Assembly (NCBI GenBank): GCA_965117025.1
Contig: OZ220746.1
Location: 868,001-932,000 of the forward strand
Reading direction: 5' to 3'
Origin: VXPQ01 sp965117025
Lineage (GTDB): Bacteria > Bacteroidota > Rhodothermia > Rhodothermales > VXPQ01
Length of the DNA stretch: 64,000 nucleotides
Below the pieces are notes generated by a model that saw only the letters and a program-made list of their open reading frames with translations, was not told where the DNA came from and searched no databases. Shown one piece after another: positions 28,542 through 36,530 of the stretch. Numbering within the stretch: position 1 is the stretch's first letter; every line of letters starts with the position of its first letter. Made by a program: the position numbers and the translations under genes.

Positions 28542-28950
28542 GTGTTTCCCCCCTGATAATGACCCACACGATACTGCCAAAGACCATGATGCCTATCGCA
28601 AATAGCAACCATGCTTTTTCGAACGAGTGGTGCTTAACTTGCAATGTTAATGCGTCCGACCACACTCCGTTATCTGCTTTAATGCGGTAATAATAGGTAC
28701 CGTTTTGTAATCCTGACAGGAAAAAGCTGTCATTGTGGCCACTATAAAGCGTTTCTGCCTCTTTGAAGTCAAACATTAGGGATTGTTGTAACTCGATAAC
28801 ACCTTCTTGTGGGTGGTCCCAGCTCAGCAAATAGTAGCCCGTATCACTGACTGGATTTAGTTCACCAGAAAAATGCACATTGGTAGCAAGCACATTCCCG
28901 ACAAAAAACATGTAGAGGAAGATTATAAATACTGCTTTTGCATTCCTCAT
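28531..28950 (-). CDS. Membrane protein with FnIII-like domain
   Basis: 139 residues: signal peptide (cleavage near NVLATN), one beta-sandwich resembling a fibronectin type III repeat (PVSDTGYYLLSWDHP to LQNGTYYYRIKAD), then one C-terminal membrane helix (WLLFAIGIMVFGSIVWVII) and a short charged tail. The domain should face the periplasm. The gene overlaps the transporter start by 11 bases, which implies coupled translation and perhaps a physical partnership. I do not recognise a named family. First gene of the low-G+C operon. Confidence 0.75.
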   Translation of the reverse strand: MRNAKAVFIIFLYMFFVGNVLATNVHFSGELNPVSDTGYYLLSWDHPQEGVIELQQSLMFDFKEAETLYSGHNDSFFLSGLQNGTYYYRIKADNGVWSDALTLQVKHHSFEKAWLLFAIGIMVFGSIVWVIIRGETHAE

Positions 28951-29282
28951 AGAGACCCTTAGTTTGAGCCTAAAGGCAATATATGAATTTTATTTGCGTG
29001 GGTTTTTTTGACATATACTATAATGGGTGCTCGGTTAAAAAACTGCTTGAGATGAAGAGTGAAACGAACTCCCTCATAATTATGTTCCGGTGTAAATTAC
29101 AATAAAAAGATAAACACCATCAAAAAATACTGTTATAAGATTTGATTCGTTGGGCAATCCGGCAAGACTTGAAGTCGTTTTAAGAGAGGTAAAGGAAAAA
29201 AAAGAAGGAAGAGATTTTTTTGAAGAATTGGGATGGTTTTCCGTATATATCGCCAGGATTAAGCATATCAAATACCCTCCCT
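28951..29282. other. AT-rich region upstream of the carbamoyltransferase operon
   Basis: This stretch must contain the promoter of the minus-strand operon and the 3' end of the next minus-strand gene. It is AT-rich with A and T runs near 29000-29035 and 29195-29225. No convincing gene or terminator hairpin is seen. An open frame in 29080-29478 on the minus strand is probably a shadow. Confidence 0.45.
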
Positions 29283-30032
29283 TCAATACGAATAAATCAC
29301 ACTTGTACTCCAGAGAAAATCGTCGCCCGGGAGATCGGTGCGGAAGGCCCTGTTGATCATGGCCGACAGGGAAAACGGAAAACCCCTTTTGGCCAATACG
29401 GCGCTCGGGGAAAAATACGCCCCCTCCTTTTCGTCTATTCTCAGGTAGTACACTTGCGAGTTTAAGGTAACGGCCCATCCGGCGAACGCTTCAATATTGG
29501 ATAATCGGGTCGTGAAGCTGATAAAATGCATGTTTCGAAAAGTGGATTCTTCGATGCCGCGCGAATACAGATAGTGCATTCCTGCATTCACATTTTTCGT
29601 AAGGGAATAATCAGATAGGATCTGTCCGCCTATGAATCGCCGGGCTTCGATGGCGTCCCGCTGGACATCGTCTTCCGTGACGGACGACGTGATAAAGGAA
29701 AGCACCGGACTGAGCACGACGCCAAGCCGAAACCTCTCGGTTTGCAGCATTCGGTAGCGCAACCGGAATAAAAAGGCCCAGGGTTTCCCTCTTGTGGAAA
29801 ATTGAAGTCGCGGCTCGAACGCCAATTTTCTCTTTCCGATGCTCATGTCAAAAATAACGGCAGGCTTACCGAGGGTGAAGCTGGGTATGTGAGAAACGCC
29901 TTTGTGGGTAAGACCGACCGTTCCTGTAAAGGCTTTCCTCTCCTGCTCGACCTCTTGAGCAAACGCAAAACGGGCAGGCAGGATTAACAAAAGGAACAGC
30001 GTCGCGCCTGCGATCAGATATATCGTTTTCAC
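29283..30032 (-). CDS. Outer-membrane-type protein, tandem paralogue B
   Basis: About 249 residues starting at a GTG at 30032, which aligns with the ATG of the sister gene 900 bases away. A signal peptide (cleavage near ARFAFAQ) is followed by EVEQERKAFTGTVGLTHKGVS and alternating strands ending FLWSTSVIYSY. The many aromatic-tipped strands suggest a small outer-membrane barrel. The frame is open further upstream to 30146 because the conserved leader is in frame here, but the sister gene has a stop in that leader. Function unknown. Confidence 0.7.
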   Translation of the reverse strand: MKTIYLIAGATLFLLLILPARFAFAQEVEQERKAFTGTVGLTHKGVSHIPSFTLGKPAVIFDMSIGKRKLAFEPRLQFSTRGKPWAFLFRLRYRMLQTERFRLGVVLSPVLSFITSSVTEDDVQRDAIEARRFIGGQILSDYSLTKNVNAGMHYLYSRGIEESTFRNMHFISFTTRLSNIEAFAGWAVTLNSQVYYLRIDEKEGAYFSPSAVLAKRGFPFSLSAMINRAFRTDLPGDDFLWSTSVIYSY

Positions 30033-30063
30033 CTTCTTCTCAGGAGCCGAAAGGAAGTACACC

Positions 30064-30161
30064 GTGTAAAGATAGGCAACCGGGACCAGCTTTCCACCCC
30101 AACGAATCATCCTCGTCCGCATGAGTGGTATGATTATTCGCCGCATTTTTTGCGGTGAATA
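30064..30161. repeat. Conserved leader, copy B
   Basis: About 98 bases upstream of paralogue B are almost identical to 30965-31062 upstream of paralogue A, differing at a handful of positions. The leader encodes MRTRMIRWGGKLVPVAYLY on the minus strand in both copies. In copy A this frame is a separate 30-codon ORF ending in TAG at 30940-30942. It ends in a hairpin. Confidence 0.7.
30135..30161. repeat. 27-bp hairpin element, copy 1
   Basis: TATTCGCCGCA, a five-base loop, then TGCGGTGAATA, pairing with one G-T wobble position. The same element occurs at 31036-31062 and 31097-31123 with different loops. Confidence 0.7.
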
Positions 30162-30176
30162 GATGCGCGAACTCTC

Positions 30177-30932
30177 TCAATACGAATAAATCATACTTGC
30201 GCTCCAGAGAAAATCGTCACCCGAGATATCGGTGTGTAAGGATTTGTTGATCATAGCCGACAGGGAAAGCGGAAAACCCCTTTTCGCCAGTACGGCGCTC
30301 GGGGAAAAATACGTCCCGCTCTCCTCGTCTACCCTCAGATAGTAGAACTGTGAGTTTAAGGTCACGGTCCATCCGTCGGACACTTCCATATCGGATAATC
30401 GGGTATTGAAGACGATAAAATTGAGGTTTCGCAAGGGGGATCCTTCTATTTCTACACCGCGCGCATATAGCAATAGCAGCCCTATATCCAGATTTTTCGT
30501 AAGGGAATATTCAGGCAGGATCTGCCCGCCTATGAATCGTCGGGCTTCGATGGCGTCCCGCAGATCGCCATCTTCCGTGACGGACGATGTGACGAAGTTA
30601 AGGACGGCGTTGAGGGCGACGCGAAGCCTGAACTTGTCGGTTTGCAGCATTCGGTATTGCCACCGGAATACAAAATCCCAGGGTTTCCCTGTCGTGGCAA
30701 ACCGAAGTTCCGGATCGAACGTGAATTTTCCTTTTCCGATTCTCATGTCAAATTGTACGGCAGGCTTGCCCAGGGTAAAGTTGGGTATCTGGGAAACACC
30801 TTTATTGGTAATACCGACCGTTCCCGCGAAGGCTTTCCGCTCCTGCTCGACCTCTTGAGCAAACGCAAAGCGGGCAGGCACGGTTAACGAAAGAAACAGA
30901 ATCGCGCCTGCGATCAAATAGGTGGTTTTCAT
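30177..30932 (-). CDS. Outer-membrane-type protein, tandem paralogue A
   Basis: 251 residues beginning MKTTYLIAGAILFLSLTVPA, a signal peptide cleaved near ARFAFAQ. The mature part is clearly paralogous to the next gene downstream: both share EVEQERKAF, RMLQT, SSVTED, AIEARRFIGGQIL, YFSPSAVLAKRGFP and the end FLWSxSxIYSY. The strand pattern suggests a small barrel. I chose the ATG at 30932 because an in-frame stop separates it from the conserved leader ORF. No family recognised. The pair likely arose by duplication of a 900-base unit including its leader. Confidence 0.72.
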   Translation of the reverse strand: MKTTYLIAGAILFLSLTVPARFAFAQEVEQERKAFAGTVGITNKGVSQIPNFTLGKPAVQFDMRIGKGKFTFDPELRFATTGKPWDFVFRWQYRMLQTDKFRLRVALNAVLNFVTSSVTEDGDLRDAIEARRFIGGQILPEYSLTKNLDIGLLLLYARGVEIEGSPLRNLNFIVFNTRLSDMEVSDGWTVTLNSQFYYLRVDEESGTYFSPSAVLAKRGFPLSLSAMINKSLHTDISGDDFLWSASMIYSY

Positions 30933-30964
30933 TTTACTTCTAAGGGGCCGAAAGGGGAAACACC

Positions 30965-31062
30965 CCGTAAAGATAGGCAACCGGGACCAGCTTTCCACCC
31001 CAACGAATCATCCTCGTCCGCATGAGTGGCATGATTATTCGCCGCATTATTTGCGGTGAATA
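30965..31062. repeat. Conserved leader, copy A
   Basis: Sister of 30064-30161. It contains the bulk of a possible leader ORF on the minus strand (31032 to 30940), reading MPLMRTRMIRWGGKLVPVAY and ending LSAP. Confidence 0.7.
31036..31062. repeat. 27-bp hairpin element, copy 2
   Basis: TATTCGCCGCA, loop TTATT, TGCGGTGAATA. It is followed 35 bases later by copy 3 in tandem, the repeated unit being about 61 bases. Confidence 0.7.
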
Positions 31063-31096
31063 ATTATACAAGCCCCTTGTGTATGGGCGACACAAT

Positions 31097-31123
31097 TATT
31101 CGACGCATTTATTGCGGTGAATA
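31097..31123. repeat. 27-bp hairpin element, copy 3
   Basis: TATTCGACGCA, loop TTTAT, TGCGGTGAATA. Directly followed by a second small hairpin GGCGC-GTAA-GCGCC at 31124-31137. Confidence 0.65.
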
Positions 31124-31195
31124 GGCGCGTAAGCGCCTTGCACATGGGTGGCGCACCTTTTTGCAGCGCCGGGAGCCTTTAAAAGAACCTGCTTC

Positions 31196-31261
31196 GCGGA
31201 ACCCTCGCAAAACAGGCTATTGCTGTAAAATCTGGAATACGAACTGCGCCAATACGCCAGC
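31196..31261 (-). pseudogene. 3' relic of the DUF1640-like gene
   Basis: These 66 bases align with 32440-32507 and on the minus strand encode the tail AGVLAQFVFQILQQ followed by a stop, against AGVLAQLVVQILQQ in the intact gene. The rest of the gene is missing. The junction falls on CGCCAGC, a heptamer present at both edges of the segment that remains in the other copy. Confidence 0.7.
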
Positions 31262-31340
31262 GGGTGACAGTTGCGCCAAAACCCGAATTTTTCCCTACAT
31301 TAATTTTTCATCCTATTCCCCACCCCCACCCCCCACTACC

Positions 31341-32306
31341 ATGAATCGCCGCCATTTCCTGTACCGCATGGGAGGCGCCGCCGTCGGCGGCCTGACACTG
31401 AGCAGCCTGGGCTTTCCGTCTAAAGGCATGGGCCTCGCCCGTGCAGGCGCATCCGACGTGCAAATCGGAACTATTTCCTACAGCTTTCGAGAAATTCCCG
31501 CCAGCGCCGAGCAAATCCTCGAATACATGGTCGAACTCGGTCTCGATACGATCGAACTCATGGGTCAGCCGGCGGAGGAATTCGCCGGTGGGCCGGCAGG
31601 GCCGACGTGGCCTCTCAACTGGAGCGAATTGAGCGAGGATGAACGTGACGTTTACAGAGCCGAACGGGCCGCGGCAGACAGAGACGCCGCCGAATGGCGC
31701 TTGTCGGCCCCTATGGACAAGTTCGAAGCCCTCGGCAAGATGTACCGCGACGCCGGGGTCCATATCGACATTCTCAAACTGGGCAGGCCGGTGTGGTCCG
31801 ACGGGGAGCTCGACTACGCCTTCCGGGCAGCCCGGGCGGTGGGCGCACGCGGCATCTCGTTCGGAATCTCGAATGAAGCCGGCGAACGAATAGGGCCTTT
31901 CGCCACGAAGCACAAGATGGTCACGGGCATGCATAACAATGTCCAGGTGGCCGATGAGGGTTTCAGTTTCGACATTCCGCTCTCCTACTCGCCCTATAAC
32001 ATGCTCAACCTCGACATCGGGCACTACGTGGCGGGCCTGGGAACCTCTCCGATATCGGTGATCAAAAAGTACCACGACCGGATTACGCACCTGCATCTAA
32101 AGGATCGGAAAAGTCCGGAAAACGGCGGGGGTAACGTTCCCTGGGGCGAGGGCGACACGCCGATTGCCGAGGTACTCCGGTTTCTCAGAGACGAAGCGTA
32201 TCCGATTCCGGCATTGATCGAACTGGAATATCCGACCCCGGAAGGCTCGACGGTTATGGAGGAGATGAAGAAGTGCGTGGACTACTGTCGAGAGGCGCTT
32301 TCCTGA
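31341..32306 (+). CDS. Tat-exported TIM-barrel sugar isomerase, tandem copy 1
   Basis: 321 residues. MNRRHFLYRMGGAAVGG is a twin-arginine signal. The barrel shows the metal ligands in TGMHNNVQV, LNLDIGHYVAG, ITHLHLKDRKSPENGG and ALIELEYPTP. It resembles the xylose-isomerase-like enzymes that act on keto-sugars. I chose the ATG at 31341 because it begins the Tat motif and aligns with the sister gene; the open frame back to 31161 crosses a relic of another gene. It is duplicated at a constant offset of 1684 bases with no net indel. Confidence 0.87.
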   Translation: MNRRHFLYRMGGAAVGGLTLSSLGFPSKGMGLARAGASDVQIGTISYSFREIPASAEQILEYMVELGLDTIELMGQPAEEFAGGPAGPTWPLNWSELSEDERDVYRAERAAADRDAAEWRLSAPMDKFEALGKMYRDAGVHIDILKLGRPVWSDGELDYAFRAARAVGARGISFGISNEAGERIGPFATKHKMVTGMHNNVQVADEGFSFDIPLSYSPYNMLNLDIGHYVAGLGTSPISVIKKYHDRITHLHLKDRKSPENGGGNVPWGEGDTPIAEVLRFLRDEAYPIPALIELEYPTPEGSTVMEEMKKCVDYCREALS

Positions 32307-32458
32307 GAGATCGTTGACCGTTTCATGCTTGTTACAAGACTTCGGCCATAGCGGCAACGCCAAGCGGGGCTTAAACCTGCCGGAAGATTTCGTCGAGGAG
32401 GGGAAGAGAAATCACATCCATTGAAGGAGCGTTCTTTGCGGAATCCTCGCAAAGCAGC

Positions 32459-32917
32459 CTATTGCTGTAAAATCTGAACTACAAGCTGCGCCAATACGCC
32501 AGCAATAGCCCCGAAGCCCAACCCCATTATCCAGCGAAGAAGGGCATTGTTTTGCTCCGTAAGATCGGCCCGGAGTTCGCCTATTTCAGCTCGTACGGCG
32601 CCTATTTCGGCTCGTACGAAATCTTTCGAGGCCACGTCCCCCTGCCCGTTACGGATAGCTCGTGCTATCGCTTCGGCCGGGCGCTGCTCAAGGCCCGCTT
32701 CCACAAGAGCGTGTGCAGTGGCGAGGGTATCGATCATGGCTTTGGGAAAGGTATAAGAATTAATATGCCGGTTTCGGCGCTCTGTTTCAAGGGTGTCTGC
32801 ATTGTTTCCATGAAAGGTCAAAGTGGAAAAAGCGACTTGCAAAGTCCCCCATCCGGGCGATTTTTCTCTGGCGGCCTCCCTTGTTACATGCTGGTCCGGC
32901 TCTGCGGATATAGACAC
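32459..32917 (-). CDS. DUF1640/CCDC90-like coiled-coil membrane protein
   Basis: Up to 152 residues. The convincing part begins near SYTFPKAMIDTLATAHALVEAG, followed by a helical heptad stretch (VRAEIGAVRAEIGELRADLTEQ) and a single C-terminal membrane helix (WIMGLGFGAIAGVLAQLVVQIL). This is the usual plan of small DUF1640-type proteins. The first 50 residues do not fit the family, so the real start may be an internal codon around 32737-32770. Function of such proteins in bacteria is unknown. It lies antisense between the two duplicated isomerase genes. Confidence 0.7.
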   Translation of the reverse strand: MSISAEPDQHVTREAAREKSPGWGTLQVAFSTLTFHGNNADTLETERRNRHINSYTFPKAMIDTLATAHALVEAGLEQRPAEAIARAIRNGQGDVASKDFVRAEIGAVRAEIGELRADLTEQNNALLRWIMGLGFGAIAGVLAQLVVQILQQ

Positions 32918-33024
32918 ATAACCCGCAAAATATAACCCTGGCCGCCAGCGTGCGGCAGTTCCGCCAAAATCCGGATTTTTTTCCTACATTAATTTTTCAT
33001 CCTATTCCCCATCCCCCCACTACC

Positions 33025-33990
33025 ATGAATCGCCGCCATTTTCTGTACCGCATGGGTGGCGCCGCCGTCGGCGGCCTGACCCTGAGCAGCCTGGGCTTCC
33101 CGGCAAAAAGCATGGGCCTCCTGCGTCCCAGGACCTCCGACGTGCAAATCGGAGCCATTTCCTATAGCTTCCGCCAGATCCCCGCCAGCGCTGAGGAAAT
33201 CCTCAGTTACATGGTTGAACTGGGGCTCAATTCGGTCGAACTCATAGGCAGCCCGGCGGAAGAGTTCGCGGGCGGGCCGGCAGCGCCGCCGTTTCCCGGC
33301 AACTGGCGGGAGTTGACCCAGGATGAGCGCGCCAGCTACAGGGCCGAAAGGGACGCAGTGGACAAAGAGGCCGCCGCATGGCGCTTGTCGGCCCCCATGG
33401 ACAAGTTCGAAGCCCTCGGCAAGATGTATCGCGACGCCGGGGTCGATATCGACATTCTCAAGCTGGGCAATCCGGGGTGGTCCGACGGGGAAATCGACTA
33501 CGCCTTCCGGGCGGCCCGTGCGGTGGGCGCACGCGGCATCTCGTTCGAAATCTCGAATGAAGCCGGCGAGCGGATGGGGCCTTTCGCCACGAAGCACGAA
33601 CTGGTCACGAGCATGCATAACCATACCCAGGTGGCCGATGAGGATTTCAGTTTCGACATTCCGCTCTCCTACTCGCCGTACAACATGCTTAACCTCGACA
33701 TCGGGCACTACGTGGCGGGCCTGGGCACCTCCCCGATCCCGGTAATACAGAAGTACCACGACCGGATTACGCATCTGCATCTGAAGGATCGGAAAAGCCC
33801 GGAAAACGGCGGGGATAACGTGTCCTGGGGCGAGGGCGACACGCCGATCGGCGAGGTGCTCCGGTTGCTCCGGGATGAAGCGTATCCGATTCCGGCAATG
33901 ATCGAACTGGAATATCCCATCCCGGAAGGCTCGACGGTAATGGAGGAGATGAAGAAGTGCGCGGACTACTGCCGGGAGGCGCTTTCCTGA
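33025..33990 (+). CDS. Tat-exported TIM-barrel sugar isomerase, tandem copy 2
   Basis: 321 residues, the sister of the gene at 31341. The Tat signal MNRRHFLYRMGGAAVGG is identical and the same metal-binding segments recur (LNLDIGHYVAG, ITHLHLKDRKSPENGG, AMIELEYPIP). Differences cluster in the first third (ELGLNSVELIGSPAEE, PPFPGNWRELTQ), which may adjust substrate preference. The AT-rich leader TACATTAATTTTTCATCC is shared by both copies, so their promoters are probably the same. It is followed 65 bases later by a family 3 glycoside hydrolase. Confidence 0.87.
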   Translation: MNRRHFLYRMGGAAVGGLTLSSLGFPAKSMGLLRPRTSDVQIGAISYSFRQIPASAEEILSYMVELGLNSVELIGSPAEEFAGGPAAPPFPGNWRELTQDERASYRAERDAVDKEAAAWRLSAPMDKFEALGKMYRDAGVDIDILKLGNPGWSDGEIDYAFRAARAVGARGISFEISNEAGERMGPFATKHELVTSMHNHTQVADEDFSFDIPLSYSPYNMLNLDIGHYVAGLGTSPIPVIQKYHDRITHLHLKDRKSPENGGDNVSWGEGDTPIGEVLRLLRDEAYPIPAMIELEYPIPEGSTVMEEMKKCADYCREALS

Positions 33991-34055
33991 GAGATTTGGG
34001 CTGTTTCGTGCCCGGTCCCTTTGGCAAAGCAAAGGCTTTCGTGGAGGAATCAACC

Positions 34056-36425
34056 ATGAAGAACCGCTCATCGCATCGTTCTTTTGCATACCTGTTTTCG
34101 TTGGCCGCGGCACTCGTGCTGCTCAGCGGCTGTTTCACCAACGCGCCCCGATGGAGTGAAACGGATTCGGACCCGATCAGGATAGTAACGAACAGGGGAG
34201 GACAGACGCTGGGGTATTCCACGACATCAGGCGTCACCCTGCTCACCGTCGATGGATTCGCATTCAAGGACCTGAGCAAAAACGGGACGCTGGATCCGTA
34301 CGAAGATTGGCGCCTCCCGGCCGACGTTCGGGCCAGGGATCTGGCCTCCAGGATGTCTGTCGATCAGATCGCCGGCCTGATGCTGTACAGCGCCCACCAG
34401 GCGATCCCCTCGACAAGGGGACGGCGTGGCGTCCCGACCTATAACGGAAAGCCTTTTGCTGAGAGCGGGGCCAACCCCTGGGACCTCTCCGACGCCCAGA
34501 AGGACTTTCTGACCCACGACAACCTGAGGCATGTGCTGATCACGTCGGTGGCAAGCCCCGAGGTGGCGGCTCGCTGGAATAACAACGTCCAGGCATTGGT
34601 CGAAGGGGTCGGGCTGGGCATTCCGGCCAATAACAGCTCCGACCCGCGCCATCGCACGAGGGCCGATGCCGGATTCAATGCGGGTTCCGGAGGGGACATT
34701 TCCATGTGGCCCGGCCTGATCGGCCTCGCGGCGACCTTCGACCCCGGCCTCGCGCGACAGTTCGGCGAAATCGCTTCGAAAGAATATCGCGCGCTCGGCA
34801 TCGCAACGGCCCTGTCCCCCCAAATCGACCTGGCCACCGAGCCCCGCTGGTATCGCTTTAACGGCACCTTTGGAGAAGATCCCAAGCTTGCCACCGACAT
34901 GGCGCGGGATTACATCGACGGTTTTCAGTCTTCCTCTCGTGAAACCGAGATTGCCGATGGCTGGGGCTACGAAAGTGTCAACGCTATGGTCAAGCACTGG
35001 CCGGGCGGGGGTTCGGGCGAAGGCGGTCGGGACGCTCACCACGGGTATGGCAAATACGCCGTGTATCCCGGGGGCAATTTCGATCTCCACCTGACTCCTT
35101 TCACGGAGGGGGCTCTCAAGCTGGAGACGGGTATGGTGGCGGCGGTCATGCCGTACTACACCGTCTCTTTCAACCAGGACAGCACGTATGGCGAAAATGT
35201 GGGCAATGCATACAGCACATACATCATCAACGATTTGCTCCGGGAGAAATACGGCTACGACGGCGTGGTATGCACCGATTGGGGCGTTACGCACGATCAT
35301 AAGGCTGTGGACGGATTCGGCGCCGCACCCTGGGGCGTGGAAGATTTGTCCGAAGCAGAACGGCATTACAAGGCTCTGATGGCGGGCATCGATCAATTCG
35401 GCGGCAACAACGATGCCGGTCCGGTTATCGAAGCCTACGAGATAGGCGTGCAGGAACACGGCGAAACGTTCATGCGCGCGCGTTTCGAAGCGTCCGCCGT
35501 GCGCCTGCTGAAAAACATCTTCCGCACCGGCCTCTTTGAAAATCCCTACCTGGACATCGAGCAGGCCGCCGCCACGGTGGGCAACGCCACGTACATGGCG
35601 GCAGGGTATGAAGCGCAGCGCAAGTCCCTGGTGCTCCTGAAAAACCGGGACAATGTCTTGCCGCTGCAACAAAACACGACGGTATACATCCCTCAGCGCT
35701 ATGTGCCGGAACACCAAAACCCTTTCCGTGGCGGTATCACGCCTGCAACGTACGAGGATCCGCTTAACCTGGGAATTGCAGGTATGTATTTCGACGTGAC
35801 CGACGACCCGGACGCAGCGGACGCAGCCCTCGTCGTCATCGCAAGCCCGACATCTACCAGGGGGTATGACAGAGCGGATGCAGAGGCGGGCGGCAACGGG
35901 TACGTTCCTATCAGTCTTCAGTACGAACCTTACACGGCTACGCACGCCCGCACCGAAAGCATCGCCGGCGGAGATCCGCTGGAAACCTTCACGAACCGTT
36001 CGTACCAGGGCAAAACGGTCACCTCCTCGAATATGACCGACCTGCAAGCAATCCGTAATGCTCGTGAAAAAATGAACGGGAAGCCTGTCATTGTCGTGCT
36101 CGATATGTCGGTCCCGACCGTGGTATCGGAATTCGAGCCGGACGCCGACGCCATCCTCGTCACTTTCGGCGTGCAGGATCAGGCAATCCTCGATATCCTG
36201 AGCGGCGAAACAGAGCCTTCGGGCCTGCTGCCCTTCCAAATGCCGGCGGATATGCAAACCGTCGAGGAACAATACGAAGACACGCCGCACGATATGCGCC
36301 CCTACATTGATTCCGAGGGCAATGTCTACGACTTCGCTTTCGGACTGAACTGGAGTGGAATCATCGAAGACCTGCGGACCGAAACGTACGGAAAGAAACA
36401 GCTGCTGAGTGAACCCGACCTGTAA
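34056..36425 (+). CDS. Glycoside hydrolase family 3 lipoprotein (beta-glucosidase-like)
   Basis: 789 residues. The ATG at 34056 has a GGAGG ribosome site nine bases ahead and starts a lipoprotein signal ending ALVLLSGC. The N-terminal barrel includes SPQIDLATEPRWYRFNGTFG and KHWPGGGSGEGGRD. The family 3 nucleophile is the aspartate in GVVCTDWG (TDW here, SDW in many relatives). A C-terminal alpha/beta sandwich follows (SLVLLKNRDNVLPL and the end VYDFAFGLNWSG). It should release beta-linked sugars from glycosides at the cell surface or in the periplasm, feeding the adjacent isomerases. Confidence 0.93.
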   Translation: MKNRSSHRSFAYLFSLAAALVLLSGCFTNAPRWSETDSDPIRIVTNRGGQTLGYSTTSGVTLLTVDGFAFKDLSKNGTLDPYEDWRLPADVRARDLASRMSVDQIAGLMLYSAHQAIPSTRGRRGVPTYNGKPFAESGANPWDLSDAQKDFLTHDNLRHVLITSVASPEVAARWNNNVQALVEGVGLGIPANNSSDPRHRTRADAGFNAGSGGDISMWPGLIGLAATFDPGLARQFGEIASKEYRALGIATALSPQIDLATEPRWYRFNGTFGEDPKLATDMARDYIDGFQSSSRETEIADGWGYESVNAMVKHWPGGGSGEGGRDAHHGYGKYAVYPGGNFDLHLTPFTEGALKLETGMVAAVMPYYTVSFNQDSTYGENVGNAYSTYIINDLLREKYGYDGVVCTDWGVTHDHKAVDGFGAAPWGVEDLSEAERHYKALMAGIDQFGGNNDAGPVIEAYEIGVQEHGETFMRARFEASAVRLLKNIFRTGLFENPYLDIEQAAATVGNATYMAAGYEAQRKSLVLLKNRDNVLPLQQNTTVYIPQRYVPEHQNPFRGGITPATYEDPLNLGIAGMYFDVTDDPDAADAALVVIASPTSTRGYDRADAEAGGNGYVPISLQYEPYTATHARTESIAGGDPLETFTNRSYQGKTVTSSNMTDLQAIRNAREKMNGKPVIVVLDMSVPTVVSEFEPDADAILVTFGVQDQAILDILSGETEPSGLLPFQMPADMQTVEEQYEDTPHDMRPYIDSEGNVYDFAFGLNWSGIIEDLRTETYGKKQLLSEPDL

Positions 36426-36530
36426 CTTGTATACATCGGCAGGGCATGAATTGCGGAGTCGACCGGAAAACTCCAATACCTGATCACGGACGTGTAAAAC
36501 ACAGGCTCACGTTGCGGTCACAAAGATTTT

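Noticed and set aside
29008..29024. TTGACA and TATAAT close together, looking like a sigma-70 promoter
   Set aside because: The spacing is only five bases and it points away from the operon; it is probably AT-rich coincidence.
30135..31137. Tandem hairpin repeats considered as a CRISPR array or integron attC cluster
   Set aside because: There are only three units with unequal spacing, no unique spacers of fixed length, and no cas gene or complete integrase nearby.
34227..36476. 749-codon open frame on the minus strand
   Set aside because: It is antisense to the family 3 glycoside hydrolase. Long antisense frames are expected at this codon use, and it shows no domain.
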